The notes under the pieces are model-generated. The model had not been told where the DNA came from. It searched no databases and saw nothing but the letters and a program-made list of their open reading frames with translations. From Brevibacterium jeotgali (GTDB lineage: Bacteria; Actinomycetota; Actinomycetes; Actinomycetales; Brevibacteriaceae): a DNA stretch of 64,000 nt. Shown here one piece after another: positions 8,656 to 17,053 of the stretch. The position numbers and the translations under genes were made by a program. Location of the stretch: assembly GCF_900169175.1 (NCBI RefSeq), contig NZ_FXZM01000013.1, forward strand, positions 1 through 64,000, written 5' to 3'. Each line of letters starts with the position of its first letter. The stretch's first letter is position 1.

Positions 8656-9437
8656 GAGCAGACATCCTCCGGTGCGGAGCAGAAGTAGTTCGCGAACTGT
8701 TCGCGCGACTGTCCGTCGCGCTCGATGAGGCCGCGCCAGCCGGTGTTGACCACCTGGAGGGGCGGCTTCTGAGCATCGGGCTCGTTGCGCTCCGCGAATG
8801 GGATGACGTTCTGTCGCGTCGTCTGGAACTGCACCCGGGCGACGTTCTCACCCCAGACGGCGTAGGCCACCTGAGTGGCGTAGGCGGTCAGCTCCTCCTC
8901 TGCTTCGAGGTAGGCGTCGACGACTTCCTCGCCATCGTAGGACTTGAGGTTCTCCTCCAGGCTGGGCTGCCAGTCATCTTGGAAGTAGTTGAGCTCGGCC
9001 ACGACTTCGTGGTCGGTATTGAGGTCCTCGAAAGCGCGCTTGTGCGCGGACGTGACGTTGAGCGCCAGGTTCGCGGCCCGGGGCGGGACGAGGTTGTGTC
9101 GCGACAGGGAGATCTCCACGTCTGTGGCGCGCACCCAATCCGTGACCGTCTCCGTGCCGTTCTCGACGACGACGGCGCGGACGTCCAGGCGGTGGTCGCC
9201 GTTGACGGGAGCCGGGGCGAACACGCTCCAGCTCTGCCCGTACAGGGGGAGCATGTAGCTGCGCAGCGCATCACCGGGGACCGCGTCGCGTGCGGGTCCT
9301 GCAGGTGCGATCCAGAGGAAGGAGGCGGCCACGTGCCATGCGGTCATCACCAGGGCGATGACCATGCAGATCCGGATCCAGAGGGGTCGCTTCGTGCGGA
9401 CCGGCGCTTCGGTCTCTGCGCTGTTGCTCACGTTCAA
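8652..9437 (-). CDS. DUF5819 family membrane-anchored protein
   Basis: The 261-residue protein has one strong N-terminal membrane segment (IRICMVIALVMTAWHVAAS, residues about 22-40) and a large extracytoplasmic domain. The stretch MLPLYGQSWSVFAPAPVNGD is the hallmark of DUF5819. The function of the family is unknown. It is translationally coupled to the HTTM gene downstream, a pairing that suggests the two form one membrane complex. The gene starts 127 bases past the broken surface-protein gene, with a hairpin between them. Confidence 0.75.
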   Translation of the reverse strand: MNVSNSAETEAPVRTKRPLWIRICMVIALVMTAWHVAASFLWIAPAGPARDAVPGDALRSYMLPLYGQSWSVFAPAPVNGDHRLDVRAVVVENGTETVTDWVRATDVEISLSRHNLVPPRAANLALNVTSAHKRAFEDLNTDHEVVAELNYFQDDWQPSLEENLKSYDGEEVVDAYLEAEEELTAYATQVAYAVWGENVARVQFQTTRQNVIPFAERNEPDAQKPPLQVVNTGWRGLIERDGQSREQFANYFCSAPEDVCS

Positions 9438-9508
9438 GACTTCTTTCGATAGCTGACGCAGTGGCGGGGCGCTGCGGTCAGTGCAGCACCCCGTCCCTGT
9501 GCCGACGC

Positions 9509-9548
9509 CAGAGCCGGCCCCTCACCCGGAGGCGAGGAGCCGGCTCTG
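9509..9548 (-). terminator. hairpin terminator after the surface-protein gene
   Basis: CAGAGCCGGC at 9509-9518 pairs with GCCGGCTCTG at 9539-9548. The stem continues inward by four more pairs after one mismatch. It lies just past the stop of the surface-protein gene on the minus strand and before the DUF5819 gene. No strong T tract follows. Confidence 0.65.
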
Positions 9549-9563
9549 ACTATACGGTGTGAC

Positions 9564-10957
9564 TCACGCCTTCCGGCGGCGAACCACCATCAGGATTCCG
9601 CCACCGACAAGCAGTGCCAGTGCCGCGATCGCGAGGATCGGGCCCATGCTGTCGGTACCGGTCCGGGGAAGGTCGTCTCCGTCTGCGTCACCCTGTGCGT
9701 TCACCGAGCTTCCGGCACCCGCGTTCGCGTCGGCCGATGCGCTGGCGCTCGCCGAAGCGTTCGCCGAGTCATCACCCTGCGCGTCAGCATCAGCCTGCGG
9801 CGACGCGTTGGCGTCGGCTTCCGCATCGGCAGTCGCATCAGCATCCGCCGTGGCGTCAGCCGTGGCGTCCGCGTCAGCTGCTGCCGAGGAGGTCGCATCG
9901 CTGGATGCGTCAGCGTTCGCCGCCACGGTCGAGGCAGCCGCTGCGTCGGCGGTCGCCGCTGCAGTGGTGTCCGCGTTCGTGTCGGTAGCCGAATCGCTGG
10001 TCGCTGTAGCTTCAGCCGAGGCCGAAGCTGCTGCGTTCGCATCCGTACTCACGTCAGCCGAGGCCGTGGAAGCATCCGTCTCAGCAGCGGACTCTGCCGC
10101 TGCCGAAGCATCCGCGTCAGCCTCAGCCGAAGCGGCCGTGTCAGCATCTGCGTTCGCCGCAACCTCTGCCGCTGCCTGAGCAGAAGCGTTGGCATCGGAA
10201 TCCGCGTCAGCCGAAGCCGCAGCGGAAGCCGAGGCGTTCTCGTCGACATCGGCCGAAGCGTTCGTCGAAGCGTCAGCCTCAGCAGCAGCTTCCGCTGCTG
10301 CCGCGCCGTCCGCATCGACCGAAGCCGCTGCCGCCGCGTCCGCACCTGCGAGCAGATACTCGGAGCTGATCTCTCCGGCGTCCTTCGTGGCGGTGGATGC
10401 GGTCGTACCCAGTTCTAGCGATGCCTCATCGAGAACTTCGTCCGTCACACCGTCCAGGTCGAGCTGATCGAAGAGGTTCGTCAGGTCGACTGTGGCGGGA
10501 CCGTATGCGCCGGGGCTGTTCGGATCGAGGTCAAGAACCCCGTCCTCACCGACAGCACCAGCGCTGGCGGTCGACGACGTCATGTTCAGCGATTCAGCTT
10601 ACGAGTTCAGCGCACCGAGCTCACCCAGCTCGAGCAGACCAGCAGCGTCCGGGCCCGCCTTGATCAACGGAAGCATGATTCCGTCACCCAGGTCGACCTC
10701 GAGAGCGTTGAGCAGTTCGAGGTTCAGAGGGGTGGATCCCGGACCGATTTCACTGGGGAAGCCGGTGTGCGCGGTGTTGAGGTCAGCCAGATCCGCAGTG
10801 AGCAGATCCGTGTCAAGGACCAGTCCGAGCGCTTCCGACTGGTCCTCGGGGCGGCGTTGGCAACCGTCACAGGGGCTGCGAGCAGTTCGATAGCTGTTCC
10901 GGCTGCGACGGCGCCTCTCCATCTAGCGCGGGCGAACCGCGGGAGATTACGTCTCAA
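9564..10957 (-). pseudogene. choice-of-anchor G-like LPXTG surface protein, frameshifted and interrupted
   Basis: Three reading-frame pieces make up one ancestral gene of about 464 codons. A TTG at 10955-10957 with GAAAGGA upstream starts a basic signal peptide ending ...VTVANAAP. The frame must shift by one base at the G4 run 10848-10851 to continue as ALGLVLDTDLLTADLADL..., which resembles choice-of-anchor G proteins. A TAA at 10599-10601 then stops translation, and the same frame resumes as AESLNMTSSTASAGAVGEDG. The rest is an Ala/Asp/Ser/Asn repeat region and a sorting signal, LPRTG followed by a hydrophobic segment and RRRKA. The product would be secreted and joined to the cell wall by sortase. 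A sequencing error could explain one lesion but hardly both. The piece 9564-10583 alone lacks a signal peptide. Confidence 0.75.
9700..10370 (-). repeat. coding repeat region rich in Ala-Asp/Ser dipeptides
   Basis: About 220 codons alternate GC(C/A/T/G) alanine codons with aspartate, serine, asparagine and threonine codons, giving short, imperfect ADA/SADA/ANADA units. It probably forms the extended stalk of the surface protein. Repeats of this kind change length by slippage. Confidence 0.7.
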
Positions 10958-11121
10958 TTCGGCATCCTTTCGGATTGATGTTCCCCGGGAAGAAGTTCAA
11001 CAGTTCTAGGGCGAACACTCACATGCCGATTTCCGAAAAGCCTCCGCCGAACATTTCGCGATGGATGTTAAATGGCGAGACGTTGGTACCTGTCAGTAAC
11101 AAAGAATGGCTCGACAGGGCC

Positions 11122-11817
11122 TCACCGCAGCTGCGCGAAGGCTTCGACGCGGGCCGTCGGGCCGACGACCAGCAGGGTGTCTCCGACGTGCAGAACCGTG
11201 CTGGTCTCCGCGGTGCGCCACTTGCCCTGCGGGGACCGGAAGGCCGCGATCGTCACCTGATGCGTGGTGCGGACTCCTGCTTCGCTGAGCGTGATCCCGT
11301 CGAGCGCTGCCGGCGCGGCGGTCTTCACCATGGCGTAGCCGGGCTCGATCTCGACGTAGTCGGCCGCCGCCCCGCGCACCAGGTGGGCGACTCTCCGCCC
11401 CATGTCGCGCTCCGGCGAGAGCACCCGGTGGACGCCCAGCTGATCCAGGATGATGGCGTGCTGCTCGTCATCCGCTTTGGCCCAGACGACCGGCACCTTG
11501 AGCTGGAGCAGCAGGGAGGCAGTGAGGATCGAGACCTTGATGTCGGAACCGATCGCCACCACCACTCGGTCGAACTCGCCCAGCCCCAGCTCCTTCACGA
11601 CTTCGCGCTTCGTGGTGTCGGCACGCACAGCCTGGGTGAGACGACCGTTCATGTCCTGCACGATCGAATCGTCGAGATCGACGCCGAGCACCTCCGTGCC
11701 GGTCTCCATCAATTCCAGCGCGAGAGATGAACCGAATCTGCCGAGGCCGATCACGGCGACGGAATCGGCTTCCGCGATCCGATGCATCCGGCCGGGATGA
11801 GAGCGACGTGGTGACAT
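11122..11817 (-). CDS. ktrA: potassium uptake regulatory subunit, RCK/TrkA family
   Basis: A 231-residue cytoplasmic RCK protein that gates the potassium channel-like subunit encoded just upstream. The Rossmann motif VAVIGLGRFGSSLA lies at residues 19-32, followed by the acidic end of strand two (GVDLDD) for dinucleotide binding. A C-terminal TrkA_C domain spans about residues 145-230 (DGITLSEAGVRT... VGDTLLVVGP). A single RCK unit with a TrkH-like partner is the KtrAB arrangement. KtrA proteins bind ATP/ADP or NAD(H), and their C domain often binds c-di-AMP; neither can be shown here. The gene follows the TrkH-like gene by 26 bases on the same strand. Confidence 0.85.
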   Translation of the reverse strand: MSPRRSHPGRMHRIAEADSVAVIGLGRFGSSLALELMETGTEVLGVDLDDSIVQDMNGRLTQAVRADTTKREVVKELGLGEFDRVVVAIGSDIKVSILTASLLLQLKVPVVWAKADDEQHAIILDQLGVHRVLSPERDMGRRVAHLVRGAAADYVEIEPGYAMVKTAAPAALDGITLSEAGVRTTHQVTIAAFRSPQGKWRTAETSTVLHVGDTLLVVGPTARVEAFAQLR

Positions 11818-11843
11818 GGTCCCTGCTTCCTACGTGACGTGGA

Positions 11844-13244
11844 CTATCCGATGATGAGGCGTTCTGGAGGGTATTCATACAGTTCGCGGCGCTGACGCAC
11901 AGCGAGCGCTGATGCGAGGACGATCGGTCCGACGCGTCCCGTGAGCATGAGGGCCGACAGGACGTACTTGCCGAACGCGTCGACCTCCGCAGAGATCCCG
12001 ACGGACAGCCCGCAGGTCGCGAAGGCGGAGATCACCTCGAACAGGATCCGGTCGAGTGCCGCATCGCTGACGATCGTCAGCAGAGCCGATGCGACGAACA
12101 CGAGCGTGGCTCCCAGGAACACGACGCTGATGGCCAGCCGAAGCGTCCCGTCGGGGAGCCTGCGGCCCAGGGCATTCGTGTTCCGCGTGCCCCTCGCTTC
12201 GGCAACGATCGCCAGGAAGAGCACGGCGAGGGTGGTGACCTTGATGCCGCCGGCGGTCGATCCGGACCCGCCGCCGACGAACATGAGGGCATCGCTGAGC
12301 AGCATCGTGGTCGTCGTCGACGCCTCCGGGTCGACGACCGCGAAGCCGCCCGAACGCATCATCGCGGAGGAGAAGACCGCGACCCCCAGCTTCCGCCACC
12401 ATGGTTCGCCGGCCACGGTGTCCGGATTGGCCCATTCGAAGGCGGCCCACGCGATCGCACCCGCGACCAGCAGCACCGTGGTCGTGATGAGGGTGAGCTT
12501 GGTGTGCAGCGTCCACTTGTGCCGCGTCCACCGCGCTCGGATCAGGTTGAGGAAGACGGGGAACCCGAAGCTCCCGACGAACACCCCGATCGCGATCGGG
12601 GCGAGGACGAACGGGTTGTCCTCGAACATGGCGAGCCCACCGGAGTGGACGGTGAACCCGGCATTGCCGAACGCGGACACCGCATAGAAGATCCCGTACC
12701 AGGAGCCCCACACGACGGACTCCTCGACACTGATGAATGCGGGCACGAGGAACGCCGCGAGGCACACCTCGAACAGCAGCGTCGTCACCACGACGACCCG
12801 GAGCAGCCGCCCCACGCTGCCCATGTCGTCAGCCCCGATGCTCTCCTTCGCGAAGACGCGACCGGAGATCCCCAGCCGCCGGGTGACCGTCATCGCCAGC
12901 AGCAGAGCAATCGTGACCACACCCAGCGCCCCCGTCTGGATCGCGGCGAGGATGACCACGTGACCGAACATCGACCAGTGCTCCGCGGTGTCGACCGTCG
13001 TCAGCCCGGTCACCGTGACCGCTGAGACTGCCGTGAACCACGCGTCCTCCAGAGGTGTGGCGGTACCGTCCGCCGCTGCGGACGGCATCATGAGGAGGGC
13101 GGTGAAGACGAGCGTCGCGGCGGCGAAGGCGACCGCAGCGGCTCGCGCAGGCCTGTGACCCACGGAGTACCGTGCCCGATTGCGCAGCCGCACGGCGCGA
13201 TCACGCAGGGCATTCACCGCATCGCTGCGGATATCCGAGCTCAT
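11844..13244 (-). CDS. ktrB: TrkH/KtrB family potassium uptake membrane subunit
   Basis: This 466-residue membrane protein forms the K+ pathway with the RCK subunit downstream. Four selectivity-filter-like loops are visible, including AVTVTGLTTVDTAEHWS, SAFGNAGFTVHSGG, GGGSGSTAGGIKVTT and SAFATCGLSVGIS, each with the central glycine. About eight membrane helices with repeated M1-P-M2 units fit the SKT superfamily. The start at 13244 is preferred to 13313 because GGAAGAGGAAC precedes it. The length and single RCK partner favour KtrB over TrkH, and sodium dependence is an inference. Confidence 0.88.
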   Translation of the reverse strand: MSSDIRSDAVNALRDRAVRLRNRARYSVGHRPARAAAVAFAAATLVFTALLMMPSAAADGTATPLEDAWFTAVSAVTVTGLTTVDTAEHWSMFGHVVILAAIQTGALGVVTIALLLAMTVTRRLGISGRVFAKESIGADDMGSVGRLLRVVVVTTLLFEVCLAAFLVPAFISVEESVVWGSWYGIFYAVSAFGNAGFTVHSGGLAMFEDNPFVLAPIAIGVFVGSFGFPVFLNLIRARWTRHKWTLHTKLTLITTTVLLVAGAIAWAAFEWANPDTVAGEPWWRKLGVAVFSSAMMRSGGFAVVDPEASTTTTMLLSDALMFVGGGSGSTAGGIKVTTLAVLFLAIVAEARGTRNTNALGRRLPDGTLRLAISVVFLGATLVFVASALLTIVSDAALDRILFEVISAFATCGLSVGISAEVDAFGKYVLSALMLTGRVGPIVLASALAVRQRRELYEYPPERLIIG

Positions 13245-13391
13245 CTGTTCCTCTTCCGACCCGTCCGTGCCTGTTCCGAACCGTCCGTGCTGCCCCGGGA
13301 CGCCACGGAGCACACCCGCGGGACTCGCTGGATGCTACTCCCCTTTCCGCGTTCGTGCCTGCATACGGAGGGCGGACCCTCCGTGGGGGTG

Positions 13392-14018
13392 TCACGCGCG
13401 GGGAAGGGAGCCCCTCTGCCACGCTCTGTGGCAGTCGATGAGCTCAGCCGTGATCGGTGAGAAGACTCTTCCACCGGGGCCCTGGAAGCTGCGGATCCCA
13501 TAGCCGTTGTACACGGCCCTGCGCGGATCGGTCGCCAGGCACACGATCCGCTCCCCCGTGGTGAGCACGAGGACGCTCGCGCCGGTGCGGTACCCGGACT
13601 GCTGGACTTCCACGCGGTTGAGCTCGTCCCAGCGAACGTGGCGGGTCGTCCGGAGGAACTGCCGCAGCTCGATCCCACGATCCGTCACCAGGATGCTGGT
13701 GCGCACAGCGCCGATGACCAGCAGCGCCACGGCCGCATACACCGCCGCGAAGAGCGCGAGGAGGCCGATCCCCACAGCGACGGTGGCCCGTGACTCCCCC
13801 GCTGCGATGAGCACGAGGGGAAACCCGAGGAAGAAACCTCCGGCGATAGCCGTCGCCACGGCCGGGACCAGGAGCAGAAGGCGCGTGCGCGGGTAGGCGA
13901 GCAGGATCCGGGAGGGACCCCAGACCTCGGCGAGCTTCGCCGCCCGCTTCTGCGCCCATCGCGGCAGCGGGCGCCCAGACTGCGGCTGCGGAGGCTGCGG
14001 AGCGGTGTGGCCGTTCAC
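13392..14018 (-). CDS. membrane protein with bacterial PH-like domain
   Basis: The 208-residue protein has a basic cytoplasmic head (PRWAQKRAAKLAEVWG), two hydrophobic segments at about residues 45-68 and 80-105, and a C-terminal beta-rich part (SILVTDRGIELRQFLRTTRHVRWDELNRVEV) that resembles bacterial PH domains. No enzymatic motif is seen. The GTG start overlaps the stop of the alpha/beta hydrolase gene (GTGA), so the two are co-transcribed. The function is unknown. Confidence 0.7.
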   Translation of the reverse strand: MNGHTAPQPPQPQSGRPLPRWAQKRAAKLAEVWGPSRILLAYPRTRLLLLVPAVATAIAGGFFLGFPLVLIAAGESRATVAVGIGLLALFAAVYAAVALLVIGAVRTSILVTDRGIELRQFLRTTRHVRWDELNRVEVQQSGYRTGASVLVLTTGERIVCLATDPRRAVYNGYGIRSFQGPGGRVFSPITAELIDCHRAWQRGSLPRA

Positions 14019-14812
14019 CGATTCAGGAATGACCGGAGGATCGCCGCGAATTCTTCGGGCTTCTCCGAATGCACCCAGTGGCCGGCGCCCTTCACCGTGA
14101 TCTGGCGGACCTTCGGGAACAGCTCCCGCATGACGGGCTCAGCCGCCTCCGTGATGTATCCGGACTCCGAGCCGCCCACCCACAGGGTCGATCCCGTGAA
14201 CTCCCGGCCGCTCATGTCCGGGAAGCCGCCGATCGTCGGCAGGGATTCGTACAGCAGGTCCAGGTTCGGCTGCCAGGAGTATCCGCTGTCGGTGGACCGC
14301 AGGTTCTGCAGGAGGAAGCCGCGCGTGCCCCTGCTGGGGATCGGGTCCTGCAGCGCCTCGTCCGCATCCGTGCGCGATGCGAGCGCGCCCAGGTCCAGCG
14401 CCGCCAGTGATCCGAGCAGGTGCTCGAACTCGCCGCCGTTGTCGGAGCCGACCGGCGAGATGTCGACGATCACCAGTCGGTCGATGAGGTCGGGGTGGCG
14501 AAGCGCCAGCACCATCGCCGTCTTCCCACCCATGGAATGACCGATGAGGTCGACCGGTCCGTCCGCTGCGGCGCCGGATCGCAGGGAGTCCGCGACGGCA
14601 TCTGCCATGTCGACGTAGGAGAAGTCCTCCGTCCAGGGGGATTCGCCGTGATTCGGCAGGTCCACGAGTGTGCTCGTGTGGGTCTCCCCGATGGCCTTCG
14701 CCGCGGTCGTGAAGTTCCTGCCGCGACCGAAGAGACCGTGGAGGAAGACGGCCCGGTCCGGCCCCTCCCCCACGGTCTTCGTCGCCAGTGCGTCGCTGTT
14801 CTGTGTGCTCAC
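14015..14812 (-). CDS. alpha/beta fold hydrolase, YbfF-like
   Basis: A 265-residue serine hydrolase. The oxyanion region is VFLHGLFGRGRNF, the nucleophile elbow is LIGHSMGGKTAM (Ser near residue 91), and the catalytic His is in VKGAGHWVHSEKPEEF close to the C-terminus. Size and the HGLFG/DLPNHGES motifs fit the YbfF esterase group, which acts on short acyl esters. Two GTG starts are possible, 14830 and 14812. I use the shorter because neither has a clear ribosome-binding site and the domain begins soon after. It is the first gene of a two-gene operon with the PH-like membrane protein. Confidence 0.8.
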   Translation of the reverse strand: MSTQNSDALATKTVGEGPDRAVFLHGLFGRGRNFTTAAKAIGETHTSTLVDLPNHGESPWTEDFSYVDMADAVADSLRSGAAADGPVDLIGHSMGGKTAMVLALRHPDLIDRLVIVDISPVGSDNGGEFEHLLGSLAALDLGALASRTDADEALQDPIPSRGTRGFLLQNLRSTDSGYSWQPNLDLLYESLPTIGGFPDMSGREFTGSTLWVGGSESGYITEAAEPVMRELFPKVRQITVKGAGHWVHSEKPEEFAAILRSFLNR

Positions 14813-14857
14813 ATCATCACTGTCGCACACTGCATGCCGGCGGTCAGTCGGCGACCG

Positions 14858-15535
14858 TCAGCTGATCGCCTGCGCGATCGGGGTGTCACCGTCGAAGAAG
14901 TTCACTGTCTGACGCATTCCTGCATCCTTCTCCAGCACGTGGGCGATGACGACGGCGACGTTGTCGCGGCTGGTGACCGCGGCCTCGGCATCCAGACCGT
15001 CGACCCGCCCGTCCTTGTCCGCCACGACGATCTTCTCCGAGGCTGGCTCGAGCGTGAGCTTGCCGGGCCCCAGGATCGTGTAGTCCAGCTTCGTCGAGCG
15101 CAGGTATTCGTCCGCATCGTGCTTCGCCTTGGCATAGGCGAAGAAGGGATTCTCCGGATCGACCGTGTCCACTGCCACGAGCGCGCTGGAGAAGGAGACC
15201 ATGACGAATCGCGACACGCCTGCCTTCTGCGCAGCATCCATGGCGCGCACCGCAGCCTTATGGTCCACTGCCTCCGTGCGCGCGGGGTTTCCTCCACCGG
15301 CACCCGCGGAGAACACGACGGCGTCTGCTCCGTCGAAGGCCTGCGCGAGCTCGTCGACGCCCGCGTCCTCGATATCGAGGACGACGGGCCTCGCCCCCGC
15401 AGCCGTGATCTCGTCCGACTGCCCGGAATCGCGGATGAGTCCGTCGACGTCGTATCCCGCGTCGACCAGGCGGGGTGCGGCCAACAGCGCGATCTTGCCG
15501 TGCGCTCCGATGATGACGGCCTTCTTGTCAGCCAT
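14858..15535 (-). CDS. NAD(P)-binding (atypical SDR) oxidoreductase
   Basis: A 225-residue single-domain Rossmann protein with the NAD(P) motif AVIIGAHGKIALLAAPRLVDAG at the N-terminus. It lacks the YxxxK pair of classical SDRs in the usual place, which puts it with the atypical SDR/NmrA-like group (YwnB-type), whose members are reductases or redox sensors. A strong GAAGGAGG ribosome-binding site precedes the ATG at 15533-15535. It stands alone between the hydrolase and the methyltransferase. The substrate is unknown. Confidence 0.8.
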   Translation of the reverse strand: MADKKAVIIGAHGKIALLAAPRLVDAGYDVDGLIRDSGQSDEITAAGARPVVLDIEDAGVDELAQAFDGADAVVFSAGAGGGNPARTEAVDHKAAVRAMDAAQKAGVSRFVMVSFSSALVAVDTVDPENPFFAYAKAKHDADEYLRSTKLDYTILGPGKLTLEPASEKIVVADKDGRVDGLDAEAAVTSRDNVAVVIAHVLEKDAGMRQTVNFFDGDTPIAQAIS

Positions 15536-15616
15536 GTCGCTGCCTCCTTCGTCAGGGGTGCTGCCGAGTCCCGGTCGCCTCCTCGTCTGGAGTGAGGTGC
15601 CGGGCGTCCTCCTGCG

Positions 15617-16390
15617 TCAACGCACGTCAGCGGCGGGTATTCCTCTGCGCCGGACCAGGACGACGGAATCGTCGAGGTGGGCGTGCGCACCATCCGGCGC
15701 CTGGACGTCACGCGTGCGGATCCCTGCCGTGAGGGTCTCCCACTCGTGGGGATCGAGTGCGAGCGCGCTCAGTTCGTCCTCGGGCGAGGGGAACTCTGCG
15801 GGGCCGGAGTGGTGATCAGCGTGGTGGTCGGTGGTGTGGTGGTCGGTGGTGTCACCGGCGTGCTCTGTGTGCTCCGCGGTCCAGGGCGGCGGTGCCGCGT
15901 GCGAGGTGATCAGCAGGTGGCCGCCGGCCACGACGAGGTCCGCTGCTGCGCGGAGGACCTGCTGCCGGTCGAGCGCGACCGGGGACTGGAAGAAGCTCGC
16001 GGTCACCAGGTCGAAGGGACCCGTGAGCGATGCGTTCCGATCGCGGTCGGCGAGTGTGGTGAGGTCCGCACGGACGAAGGCGGCACGGTCTTCGCCCAGG
16101 TCTGCGGCCTCGGCGGCTGCGCGCGCCCGAACGATCGCTGCCTGCGAGATGTCGACCCCGACGGCCCGCCACCCGCGCTGTGCGAGCCAGAGGACGTCAG
16201 CACCCTCACCGCAGCCCAGGTCCAGGACGCTGCCGGGGATGATGTGCTCGACTGCGTCGGCGAGTGCCGCGTTCACGTTGCCGGACCACACCTGTTCGTC
16301 GCCGTAGTGGGATTCCCAGAACGCGGCGGGGTCCTGGGGTGTATCGGCCTGTGGCGCGTGGTCGTGGTTGTGCTTGGCATCGGTGCTCAT
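15617..16390 (-). CDS. SAM-dependent methyltransferase with His-rich segments
   Basis: A 257-residue class I methyltransferase. Motif I is VLDLGCGEGADVLWLAQRG, followed by the acidic end of strand two (VGVDIS) and FDLVTASFFQSP. It resembles the small tellurite-resistance TehB/thiopurine methyltransferase-like group. Two features are unusual: a His-rich start (KHNHDHAP) and an insertion between the last strands, DTTDHHTTDHHADHHSG, which looks like a metal-binding loop. The ATG at 16388-16390 has GGGGGA directly upstream. The substrate cannot be inferred with confidence. Confidence 0.78.
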   Translation of the reverse strand: MSTDAKHNHDHAPQADTPQDPAAFWESHYGDEQVWSGNVNAALADAVEHIIPGSVLDLGCGEGADVLWLAQRGWRAVGVDISQAAIVRARAAAEAADLGEDRAAFVRADLTTLADRDRNASLTGPFDLVTASFFQSPVALDRQQVLRAAADLVVAGGHLLITSHAAPPPWTAEHTEHAGDTTDHHTTDHHADHHSGPAEFPSPEDELSALALDPHEWETLTAGIRTRDVQAPDGAHAHLDDSVVLVRRRGIPAADVR

Positions 16391-16447
16391 TCCCCCACAC
16401 TAATCGCGAAGCAGCCGCAGACGGCGACGAAGCTCGAAGAGACCTCG

Positions 16448-17001
16448 ATGACACTGGAACGCTGGTCCGAGCCCCATCATCTGAAGGGCTGGATAGTCGA
16501 GCATCCAGAGGTGCTCGACCCATCCCTGAAGATCATCACCACACAGTTCTCCCAGTGGGAGTCCGATGATGCACGTGCCAGGGACCGGCTCGGCGTCTGC
16601 GACCAGGCCCGAGCGAGCGAACAGCAGAGGTGAAAGAGCAGCTCTCAGCCAACCGCCGACGAGCCAGATCTGTGGCTCTCATTCACGAGGCCGGCGCAAT
16701 TCCCGATTCTGCCCGCATCACGTTGAACCTCGAATCACGCGTGCGGCCCGACATAGCGGAGCAGGTGTTCGCCTGGCTCGACGCAGACCCCCGACGGCTC
16801 GACGTCCAGTGGCGGAGCCACCCGTCTAAACCCCTGGTCTGGGCAGCGGACGAGGACCCCCAGAGGCAGTGGTCACCCACGAAGCTCCGCAATGAGATCT
16901 TCGAGCGGGCCGTCGGCGAACCGGGGGCCTTCTCCGCGGCTGATGCGTGGCAGTACGACGGGCGCAGCCTGTACTGGGTTGCCCAGGACTACGTGGAGTA
17001 G
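16448..17001 (+). pseudogene. remnant of an endonuclease-like gene with internal deletion
   Basis: Two overlapping reading frames look like the ends of one larger gene. The first (16448-16633) begins MTLERWSEPHHLKGWIVEHP and continues into ITTQFSQWESDD, as in the N-terminus of restriction-endonuclease-like (DUF91/PDDEXK-type) proteins, but stops where the catalytic VVVELK-type strand should come. The second (16630-17001) resembles the C-terminal region of the same kind of protein (WSPTKLRNEIFERAVG... WQYDGRSLYWVAQDY). The middle, including the nuclease core, is absent. The frames join in a GTGA overlap, so a two-peptide product is formally possible. Decay is more likely. Confidence 0.5.
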
Positions 17002-17053
17002 AGGATCACTGCTCCTTCTCTATGCAAGGACACCTGTTCGCTACGGTGTGGGC

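Noticed and set aside
9700..10370. Regular repeats that might suggest a CRISPR array
   Set aside because: The units are codons of an Ala/Asp/Ser protein, without constant-length spacers.
16448..16633. Short plus-strand gene as an intact small protein
   Set aside because: It stops just before the expected catalytic strand, and its continuation lies in another frame. I treat it as part of a remnant.
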